Shown piece by piece: positions 34,047-45,300 of a stretch of 64,000 bases of DNA (positions are counted from its first letter, which is position 1; each line of letters opens with the position of its first letter). Both the position numbers and the translations under genes were made by a program. A model generated the notes under the pieces. The model saw only the letters and a program-made list of their open reading frames with translations. It was not told the DNA's origin and searched no databases. The DNA is taken from NCBI RefSeq assembly GCF_016859285.1, contig NC_053418.1, positions 5,688,521-5,752,520 of the forward strand. Direction: 5' to 3'. The DNA is from Xiphias gladius. Lineage: Eukaryota; Chordata; Actinopteri; Istiophoriformes; Xiphiidae.

Positions 34047-36289
34047 CTTATACTTCCATATACTACCCCTTGTTAAGGGAAGCTAAAGGATCTGTTTTAG
34101 CACCCTGCGCTGCTCGGATAATATCTGGCAGCTGTCACCTTTGCCCAGTGGTCAACTATTGAGCTTTTAAAATGTTCGTTTGTCAGCATCAAAACTCCTC
34201 TGCCTCTTGCCTTACATTAACTCTCTGCTTCTGCCTATGTACACGACATTTATTCTCTCTTTTGTGTCTCTGCATGATTTTGCGCAACCCTGCACCTCAC
34301 ATGCCACTCTTTCACTGTGACCTGACACCTGCTCAGTAGCATCAGCATGCATGCGTGTGTGTGCGCGCGCGTGCGTGCGTGTGCGTGTGTGCGCATAAAT
34401 CGTTGTGAGTGTGCGGATCTCTGTACGAGTGGGTGTAAACATGCATGTGCTCAGGTGTATGTTTTTACATGATTATTCTTCTTGTCTGTTATCTCGTCGG
34501 GTGAGACACAATCTCATGGTCAGATTTTAAAACAAGCATGATTCGGTTGCTCTGCAATTCACACAATCCTACTAATTTAATCTTACAGATGGTGTTTTGG
34601 TAACAGGACCCTCCGCACATGGCTTTTAGTTTCGATCTCAGCAGTTGAGTCCTATTGTCATAAGCTCCAGTGAAGTCTTTCATTCACAGACAAGAGGCAA
34701 TGGCACTGCCGCTGTGGTCATTTGCTGCTTTCCAATGAGTCAAGGTTGTAATTTGAATATATTTGTTCAGGGACTACGTCGGTTATTCATCACCCACTCT
34801 GCAGTTACCTGTGGCTTTTCTTTTCAGCTTCTGAATCTTGTTTGTTCCCTTTGTTTGTCTTTAAATCAAATTAAAGGTAGCTGTCAGCATGATTAACGGG
34901 TTTCAATGTGACTTTCAAATGTACCTAACAGCTGCTGAGAATATATTTGTTTTTGTTTTGTTTGTTTCTTCCTTATCTTTGTTTTTTGTTTTTTTGAGTC
35001 GAGTATGTTCACTGCCGGGAGAAAATGGGCGATTCCCATTGTCCCCACTGTTGCTCATTCTGGATGAATGTCTCCTCTGTATGATGTCGTTTAAACAGAT
35101 TTAGTTTAATTGGAATGAGAGCTGTCAAGAAAATGTCTGTGATATAAAATGTGCAACAGGAAAACAATTGATACAAGATATTGCTTCTATATATAGCTTC
35201 TATATATATATATATTCAAAGACAAAGTATAAAATATAAAGAGTACCACTTTGATCTTTTCTAAGAATGTATTTTGATTATGTAAATGAGCACTATGATT
35301 CTGCTTGATTTAAAAAAGAGCAAAAAAAGGCCTATTCTATATGGTGTCTCTCATATCCTTTAGGTATGAGGATAAAACAGCAGCATTAAATCAGTGCATG
35401 GTGATCTTCTGTCTCCTGTTCATATTTAAAAAGCTCTCTCTATTTACCAGCACTGTGTCAGTCAGTGAGACTGTATCGTGAGGTCTGGCCTTTCTCCCAG
35501 GGCTTTGGATGCTAAAAACTTTCTTGAGGGGTTTCTTTTTCTGTGTTTGCATATTGCTGCTGCTATGAACAACTCTGATCCAATCAGCCTCTGCTATAAT
35601 GACCTTTGTTGTGTAATTGATTGAGAATATTCCATTTTAATGCATCAACTGCAAGGACTTTGCATTTACTTATAAATAAAGAGAACCATTTACAGAATAC
35701 GTCAACAGAGTTTCTTTGCTTGTTTTTCTTGTTTATAAAAGAAATAAGTCAGACTGAAAGGGTTTATTCCTGCAGTGGGACGAAGCATTTTAGTTTGAAA
35801 GTCAGATTTAGATGTTGATAAAGAGCTTTTTCCCTGAAAAACAGATTTGCAGCAAACAAGCCATATGCTTCCCCTTGTCTTCCTGTCTCTCTAAGTGCTG
35901 GTCGTCACAGCTCAGAGAGTCTGCACTCAGAGTACTGAGGTGCCTCTCAGTGCCATGGCAACCTGTCAACAGAACAGGCCATCCAAACTTTACACAAGGA
36001 CTCTGATTGGAGACCGGCTGTCACATATTGAGGCAGTGGCCTCTCTAATTAGCCCAAAGAGTTTGACCCGCCCATGGAGCAAGATAGGTTGCATGGACAC
36101 ATACTGCACTACTTGCTGGTCAAATGCAGTGCAGTGATTTCACTCACAGCACAAATTTTTACCAGCAGGTTGGATCTAAAAACAAAGAACCAAAAAAGAA
36201 AGCAAAATTAGAAAATTGAATTCTTCATTAAGGCAGCAACACATATATCCTTCTCAGTAGTAATTTCACCATTATTCTGTGTCAAAGTC
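34047..36289. other. Intergenic region between nos1 and the LRR gene
   Basis: No coding exon seen on either strand. It holds the alternating purine-pyrimidine tract at 34345-34397, a short TA run near 35198-35215 and AT-rich sequence. Open frames here are short and unlike known proteins. The LRR-gene promoter should be near 36.0-36.28 kb but shows no clear TATA box. Confidence 0.55.
34345..34397. repeat. 53-nt perfect alternating purine-pyrimidine tract (Z-DNA-prone)
   Basis: Every base from 34345 to 34397 alternates purine and pyrimidine, mixing GC, GT and AT steps, with CG runs at 34363-34371. Such tracts favour left-handed DNA under negative supercoiling. Confidence 0.9.
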
Positions 36290-36388
36290 ATGGTTCATGG
36301 GAAGAAGTTGGCCAGGGAGACGCTGCTGCCTTCGGTGCTGGAAGACGATGACGCAGAAACCGAAAGTGTGAGGCTGCAGCTGGGGGAG
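36290..36388 (+). CDS. lrrc74b: LRR gene exon 1 with initiator ATG (predicted)
   Basis: ATG at 36290 has G at -3 and G at +4. It opens 33 codons (MVHGKKLARETLLPSVLEDD, then DAETESVRLQLGE) ending at a GAG/gtagga donor in phase 0, which fits the phase-0 exon 2. The acidic composition continues into exon 2. No homologue was recognised for this segment. Confidence 0.6.
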
Positions 36389-39300
36389 GTAGGACGCTGA
36401 CCAAACGGCCACCTCTGCAAACCTCTGGGCAAGGGAAGTGTGACCAATCAGGTAGGCAGGTGAAAGCATGCAGGACTGTCCAGAAGCAACATTTTATGGC
36501 TCCTGGGATTAAATAAGACACAGGAGAGAGACTTTTGGGAAGAATTCAATGCATGTTATAGACCAGCAGGGGTATATTTGGTTTTAGAAAGGGGGTCTTA
36601 ACCTCAACACCATCTCTGGGCATGTCTGAGCAATACAGGCTAAAGAAAACAGGCTAAAGACCTGCAGTTTCCTTTTTTTTTAGGACCTCTCACCCTGAAA
36701 GTCTGTTTTAATTACACTTTGCAGTCACATGCCAAATAATGGTATTTCTGAGTAGCCTGACTGAGACACGTAGTGAATAGGCCATAAGCACACAAATAAA
36801 GAGAGTGAGAGATCCCTAAGAGCCTCTGGTTGAAGGGTGGGAAGGAAGGGGGGGTTGTAGTGACAAAGGCTAGAGGGACAGAATGATAGAAGTTTGAAGA
36901 TACAACTTAAAATGGGTCATCCGCATTGATGGACTCAGTGGTCCAAAGTGTAGGTATCATTTATTCTCCTGGCAGATCAAGCAAATCCATCAAATCTCCT
37001 CACTCAGGCTGCCAGCAGCCAGCTTCGATGAGTCACGATGTCTTACTTTCTCATTCTCCATCCAGCGAAGAGCGAGCTGGACAGAGGTCGATGTGCGTGG
37101 GCCAAAGGACCATCGCTCAAGCCCTGATGGGAATGTGCTAGACAGAGGTGAAAGAGAAGGTGAAGAGGAAGAGGAGGAGGAGGAGGAGGAGGAGGAGGAA
37201 GAAGAGAATGAAGAGGAGGAGCTGGGAGGAGAAGAGTGTGCGATCTCTGATGAGGACTACGACACGGATTTGGAGCTCGGAGGTAAACGGAAAGTTGATT
37301 AAAAAAAAGGGAGTTAAATTAGGTGGGGAATCTTTACATTTCCTGAAAAAGCGTGTGATATTACCTCTGTTAAGAGAGTGGGGAAATGGCTTGGTGTTGT
37401 GAGTCATACGTTTGAAATGAACAATTTCATCCTGTTATTTTCTATCTGAAATAATATCTTACAGTTTTAATTTGATCTCGATGAGAACATGCATTGATAA
37501 GGCAAAGCCCCCCCTGTCAACCCCATCTGTTAATCTTCTCCCTACTGCCTTTCCATCTTCTCAGTCTCTGAATGATTCCAGAGAAAGAAAAAAACACAAA
37601 ACAGAAACTCCTACAGACACCCGCCCACACATGTGGAGCCCTGTTCTGCATCTTAATGATTTCATCTCAGTCTTTGTGTCGGGCTTCCTTTTCACCAGAA
37701 GTGAAAACCATCTGGTATGAATGAGCTCTCCTGACAAGGCAAAATGAGCCACAAGGGAGATTTCAATAGCACACTCAAAAGGTCCTCCTCCAGGGGAAAC
37801 TGCCGCATCTCTCCGTTTTCAAAGAGGTATTGATAGGGAACAATTCAGACAGACACTACAGCCAGTGTCTTTATTTTCGTTGCAGGTAAGGAGGAGGCAT
37901 ATGACCCGACAGGGCAGACGTGCTACATGGAGGCGTGTGAAATGTTACAGGTGGTACCTGCCTCCTACTTCCTGCGGCACATGAAAGACAGCGAGCTGTC
38001 CATGATGCACCGTGGGCTCGGGCCACAGGTACTTTAATCACTGCATGAAAAATATCGGGGGGGGGGGTGTTAGAGTTCCGGGAAGAATATGTATTTTTTG
38101 TTTTTGCTCCGGAGAGGGTAGAGCAGGGAGGGTGGACTTTTATTTATTTATTTATTATTTTCACCCCAACTTTATATTGTATTATTATTCTACTTTATCA
38201 TTTTTAGGATTTGGAATCCAGGTGTAGGGCAAAAATATTTTGGTGCCCATCAGCAGCCACTGACCTGCCAAGTTTGGTAATCCGGTGACAGTAAAAACTG
38301 TTTATTCAGAGGGAAGAAGTGGTTTGGTCAAAGACTGAGTGACAGTAGCCTTCGATATAATGACAGAGCTAAAATGGAGTGAAAGTGAAGAAATTCAACT
38401 CCAAATGAATGATACTGTTGCTCCAAGTCAAGATCTCATGATACGTTTATGTCGTGTTTACATTTTGTTACCACTGCCCCCAAGTGGCCAAGAAAAAAAT
38501 CAGCTATTGCAAGTTTAAGGTATTGGGGAGAGGGTGTTAATGTTTCTCAAGGGGATGGGCCAGAGAAAATATTGATAACACTAGGGAGCGTCATGCTTTA
38601 TTAAAAAGTGAAACGTAAGGTTTGGCCCCCCCCAGCCAAATGATTTTCATATATAGCCTTAGACTGTCTGTCCCAGCTTCATAGTGTGCAATCGAGCGTT
38701 TCCTTTTTCTTCACCTTTTTCCCCCATCACATCAGTTACACCTGGGGGAACATACTTGACTCGAACTTCCCTTCCTGTAAAAGAGCCACAAATGTTCAAA
38801 CGTCCACGCGGTCTCGGACCACATGCTGTCAAAAGGTCAGTCTGAGTCTGAGCAGAAGCTAGACATGTTCAATATGATTAGAATCCAACGCTATTTCAGA
38901 TCCGCCCAGACCTTTGTTCAGTGAATGACACATTAATTCAAAGTCACATTCTCCTCCAGGGGACTGCACTGATCACGAGGAAGTCTGGGGAGCTCCGTGT
39001 TAAGTGCAACGCAGCTGAGCCTCAAGGGGTTTTCAGTCCTTTCCCAGGAAATAGATCATGCATGTTCATATATTTGCAGTACACATTACATATAAGCTTG
39101 CATATGTCTTGCCCATTACATAGATCTTACCCGTACACATTCAAGTGGAGAGTCCTTCCCCTCCTCAAAGAGAAAGGAGGCTGCATGTATTGATTTATAT
39201 GCAGAGAGAACTCATTATGCAGATCTGCTTCTAATTTACCTCTGGGGAAACTTGTTTTTGATCCTAAACGACAGCAAATCCTTTTTACCTTTTCACCCAT

Positions 39301-42300
39301 GTAAACGCAGCTTTATTACTTGGTCCTGTGGTGCATTAGATACAATGCCAATATTGTGTCTGCATGTTTTAGTTCTCATATAACCCAAAATATACACAGA
39401 TATATACAGATCCACAGAGACATAATCATAACGCTTTTTGGCAGGTTTAGACCAAACAGGAAATACATTGCTACATGTTACATTTGAGTGATGTAATTTT
39501 ATTTTACTCCAGAAAAACATAAACTAAACAAAATGAAAGATGTATATCTAGTAATTTTTTTAACTTAAACCTTGGATAGCCCAATTTTAGCCCACAAGTC
39601 AATAACAATTAGACAACTTTTTAACAGTTAATCAATGTAAAATTGCTCTGTAGTTGTACATCTCTGACTGAGGGAAGAGTACCTCCTCTGCAAATGTGAA
39701 AATGCGTTGCCTGGAGCTCTTAGCAACACAGTTTGACATTTTTACAGTCTTCCACTGGTCCATAACGCTGTAAATTAAAGTTGTAAAAGTAAATCCATTC
39801 CTTAACAAGCCATTTCCAAAGGTTTTGGCTTCAGTAAACATCATTCAGACAGATTAAATTGGATTTTAAATAAGTCTTCACCTGTCAATCACAGTGAGTA
39901 GAAGTTGAGTAAGTTTTGCAGTTGCAAAAGGTTATCTATGCAATGACTTGCAGATTGATGGGCTTCTCAAATCCTCCAGAAACCCGCTCTGTGTACATTT
40001 AAACACACTATCCTCTGATGGGATTGTTTCTGCTCTCCTGTTTTTTAAGATCAAGTTAACATAAGGCTTCATGCACTCAACTTTCTCATTAGCTGTGCTG
40101 GAAACTATAATTTTCTTGTTCCGCGAGCTTCATTTCTGACCCACGCCTCCACACAGCTTCCTTCTGCCTCATTTGTCTCACACAGGTTTAATATTTCCCT
40201 CTTTCCCTCTCCGTCTTTCTCCCTGCCCACCTGCATCAGCAGGCTACATCTACTCTTTTAACTGGAACACAGATAAGAAAATATACTGCACGTGACAAAT
40301 GGAAGGATGTCACTCTGAGAAGGGGGTTGGTTGTGTGTTCGCAGGGCACCAAAGCACTGGCAGTTCCCCTGGTAACCAACACTTCAATACTGAGGCTGAA
40401 CCTGCGAGATAATTGGATGGAAGGAATGGGCGGAGCTGCTATAGCCGAGATGTTAAAGGAAAATTGTTACATTACAGGTGGTTTTACTAGGCACTCAAGC
40501 ATGCACACATTTTTCTCCTTTTCCCTTACTCTGTCTCGATCACCTTTCTCTAGCGAACGTCCCGCCCGCACTCCCACTCGTAAGCCACTCTCGCCTCAAT
40601 GACGTGCCACGGCACACAATGTAACATCTGGGGTCCCTGTCTAATATCTTTTAAATGTCAACTGTATAAGCAGTTCAGGAACCTATGGGGAGGGTCTGTG
40701 GAGACTGACTCCTGTGAGTTATGCGGGCTCTTTGGGCTGGCATTCTTTTTAACATCCTTTGTCATGCACCGCTGTTCAACTTTCAGGGGTAATCCCATTT
40801 TCTGAATATACAGTATAACAAATTAGTTGCCAGCACATATTTTGCGGATGCTGCAGCGGACATCGGCCAACACAGAATTTTAAAAGGCATTGTTTATATA
40901 TGATTTTAAATGAACAAATACACAACAAATTAAAACTCCAATCAAATTTCAGTTTATCCAATAGTCCATTAGAAACATTTCACTCAAAACCCTCAAATGT
41001 CAGCCTCATGGTAGACCCTGTGGACCCTTTTCGTGGTGGAAAATACATCAGCTTCTCCTGACACATATTGGGGTTTTTTTTTACTGGCCCTCTTTCCACC
41101 ACCATACCTTGACCTTTGACCTGTGCGTTTGTGTGTGTCAATTCCAGAGTTGGACCTGTCCGACAACAATCTCGGGGATTACGGGGCCAGAGCCATTGCT
41201 GGCATGCTTAAGGAGAACAGCACCCTGGTGAGCCTCAATCTGTCAGGAAACCATTTCACGGACCGGTCTGCTGAACACCTTGGCCCGGCTCTCATCACCA
41301 ACACCAAGCTACAGCACCTTGACGTCAGCCACAATGCTCTGAGAGAGCGTGCAGGTAGCACAGCGATTAGCCATGGCTCCCAGTTTTTATTAAGACGATA
41401 TTAAAGATTTACACAGTAGATACATATTTTCAAATATTTTCAATAAGCAGCACCAGAAAACTGAATCTCGGGACCCAAAAATTATATGCGGCATCAATAG
41501 ATATCAAAGGACATTAGAGGAGGTGTGAGTAATGAGGTGTCTGTGAGTCCAGTTAATTTTGGACAGAGCTCTTCCCCTCAGTGGGTTTTTTGTTTTTGTT
41601 GTATTTCACTTTCATCGAGGCCAAAAAAGAAAACAAAAAACTGACTTAGAACTGATGTAAAACGAATGACAAAAAGCAAGTGGACAGCTGAACAAAGCAT
41701 GCGGACACTCATGTGTGACTGCTGAACAGCTCATTGCGAGACCACCGGGATTAAGATGCATTTTTGGAACCTGGCTGCAGGGATGTAGTGAGGTCCAGAA
41801 CCGACGTTGGGTAATAAGGCCTGGCTCTCAGTCCGCATTCCAGTTGATCACGAAAGTGCTGGAGGTCAGGCGTCCAACTTTAAACGTGAGACTGCTGGCT
41901 GAAATTTGGAAGCACGCTGTATGTTGCAGCCTTAAGAATTCCCTTAGTTGCCGTTAAAGCACCTATAGCCCAAACCTTGAAAAACAGCACCAGATCAAAA
42001 GTCCACAAACATATGTAAAGAGATATGCATACAGTGATAAAGAAGTTCACACACATTTGGCCATGTGGTATAAGGTAGACTGTGGATGAAGTCATTTCCC
42101 GAGACTCTTTTTGTTTTTAGCTCAGAAATATTTGTATCACTTTGACATAATTTATAAACTTTCCATCTACAGAAGATAGCTGTTCAAAGAAAAGAAAAAT
42201 AGTAAATTTCACATTAGCATAGTCTTTTAATTGACATGACACTTATACTTAAAGCCAATAATATATAACTCATATGTTCTTTTGTTTAAACATGACTGAA

Positions 42301-45300
42301 ATTCCATTTTAAAACTACAAGTAGTTGTGGAAAAGCAGCTGTATAGGTGAATGCAAAGACCTGTTTTTCTGCCTTATTAAATGATAATTGAATCAAACTG
42401 ACCAAATTACTCTGAAGAGTGCAGATTCAAGGGTCAAGGATCAGGGCTATCTTTATTATCCCCGAGGGGCAATTTGTTGTACAGTCAGCAGTAACAACAG
42501 GACCATCAGACAAACAATAATAATGGACAACAAATACAACGTAAAACAACACTGAATTATTTAAGAGGCCAATGGCAGCCGGGACAAAATAGCTCTTAAG
42601 TCTATTTGTCCTGTGTGTTGGCAGATTGCATCTGCGGCCAGATGGTGGCAACGGCAAGGGTTGGTTAAGATTAGCCTTGGAATGACTGGGCCTTCTTCAA
42701 AGTCCTAACCTCGTACAGATGATTTAAGTCCGTGCAGGCCGTGCCTGCAAACTTTTTCTGCACATCTTGACGACACCCTGCAATCTGTTTCTTTTTTTGA
42801 ACCAGATTGCCAAAGATTAATTTTAGATCATGACTATATGCAATTAACGTTATCAACTATTATAAGATCTTTTGGAAAACCATTCTCATAAAACCAGTGA
42901 GAGTTTGCTGTAATAATGTAGCCATATCTCTAAGGAGTCGTAGGAGAGCAAGCAGCGGCAGAATGTGGCATTCAAAGGTCAGGAACATTTCGCCTTCATT
43001 AAAACCTCTTTCAATTATCACATGGATGAGCTTTGTGACAGGCACCTCGCGGAAGAATGGTGGAACAGGATGCACTGAGCATTTGATTGAGGTTAGGAAA
43101 TTGAAAATAAATCTGTCTGTGGGAAAAGGGGACACCACCATGTCTCACTGCCACGCGTGTGCTATGATTCATCCCCACATATTCAATTCTGTCTTCTCCC
43201 CTGCTGAAATATCAAAGGACATCCGCGTGCATTTTGAGTGCACTCTTCTATATAGTAGGTCCCTGAGAGAAAGTATGCCACTCAAACACTCTGACGTTCA
43301 TGCTGTGGTGTTATTGCTTTTTCAACCAAGCTCAGTAGGAGCATCTTTTTCTATGATTATGAACCACTGAGTGCCATGCACTTTCTTATCCCGGTGATAA
43401 AGTGGGTGAGATGATGATATGGAGCTTTCTCTCTCTGGGATCTCTGTCTCTACAGTCCTCACTTACTAGAGCTTTTATGCCATGGAACACACAGTCACAC
43501 CATCTCGGCTTAATCTACTGTAGATATGATAAATGGCTCCCAGAGAGCACAGAAGTGGGTGTTTGCTTTAAAAAAAAATTACGTCTCATGGTGCTTTTTA
43601 CCAATAAAATATTTAAAATATCTAAAATATTTTGCACCAGCCTCATACAAAATAACGATTAACAATGAAAATAACAATTATTTATACAATTAAGTATTTT
43701 GAATAAATTAGATGTTCCTGGTTTTTACAAATGATCAAACTCAATGATAAGAACTTTTTTAATTGAGCTTTTATTTTGTCGTACTGCCATTAAGTTTTTC
43801 TTATTTTTTTCCCCACTCCTAAGGGCACATCCTCAGAGACTCCCTGTCAGAGAACACGGGGTTGAGATCCCTTAGTCTGGCCTGGAACTGCATTCGAGGG
43901 AGAGGAGCTGTGATGCTGGCCAATGGCCTCAGGGTAATGCACCTTGAAATCAGTGTTTGAACACCATATTAGTTTTCAAACTCATGCAAGACAAAAGAGG
44001 ATCTACAGGTAATGCAGCAAAGGATTAGACCAGGACACTTGGTTTTTTTAGCTCTTCAGTATTCAGTATTCAGTATTCAGTAAGAATCAAAAACATTGCT
44101 CTTGTCAGATTGAAACCGTTATAATAGCACTGTTTAAATAGCAATGTTTAAATAGCACTAAAATAGCACTGTTTAAAACTGAATTTGTTTGGACACCCAA
44201 ATATTAAACCAATATTAAACATCTCGCACTAAAAATTTTGGCATTAATATGCTGGTTACTGTCTCCACTCATACTAAACATCTGGCCACAGTAGCATTAC
44301 TAAGGTCCAACACTGATGTTGGGCAATAAGACCTGGCATGCAGTCATTGTTCCAGTTCATCCCAAAGGTGTGGGAGTTCAGGGGTCCAAATTGTTGTCCA
44401 AATCATCCCAAAGGTGTTGGATAGAGTTGAGGTCACGGCTCCACATGTCCTTCCACACCAAACTCAGGAAACCATTTCTTCGTGGACCTGATGATGATGA
44501 TGTACAGGGGAATCCCCATGTTGAAACAGGAAAGGAACTTCCCAAAACCGTTGCCATAAAGTTGGAAGTGTATTAATGTCTAAAATATCCTTGCATGGTG
44601 TAATATTAAGATTTTCCTTAATTGCTACTTAGGGGCCATGAAACCATGAAAAACAGTTCCACAGGAACAGGCATATCCACAGACTTCTGGTAATTTAGTA
44701 TGCATAAGGGGTTTTCTATTGAAAAGTGAATTGGCAATGAATTTTGGATGAACCATGGGGATTGCCCGTAGCAGGATTATACAGTTACTAATGTGACTGT
44801 AAAGACAAGATCATGACATATTCTGGCAATGCTGTTTTGCAAGTATAAACAGAGCTTGTATATTAGGTTTAATGATACGATTCAGTAATGCAGCTTGATA
44901 GTTGCTAATAGAGGAAGATATATCATAACCTGGCTGACTCGCTTACCCTACTTTGTGAAACAGCCCCCTGGTCTTGCATTCATTTAAGCTTCTCACAGCA
45001 GGAAAGTACAATCGCCTTTTTTTCTTTCCACATCTTAACGACCAAGATGGTCAAGGGGACCCTGATCACTAAGCTGCACTCACCGGTTTGATTGATTCAG
45101 GTCCTGAGAGTCTCATTACTTCAGGATTTATTCAGCTCTCTCATGTGTCTTTGGTCTTCAGTTAATCTCGTTAGAGAACTTGCTCATGTTTTACTTGTTG
45201 TACTTGACCAACCATCTTTTTCTAAATCGAAACCCTTTACCAAACATATTCTTTTCTGTTTTTTAGAGAAACATTTCCCTTAGAACAGTGAATCTGTCAT

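Noticed and set aside
36926..37141. 71-codon open frame just before the LRR exon 2
   Set aside because: It is in a different frame from the clearly coding DEDYDTDLELGG segment and stops at TAG before it. No family resemblance.
37138..37407. Minus-strand open frame with Leu/Phe runs like a membrane protein
   Set aside because: It is only the antisense of the poly-Glu GAG repeat.
42897..43370. 157-codon open frame, the longest in the LRR gene's intron 5
   Set aside because: Amino acid composition looks random, the splice phases do not fit, and no known motif is present. It lies between repeat remnants.
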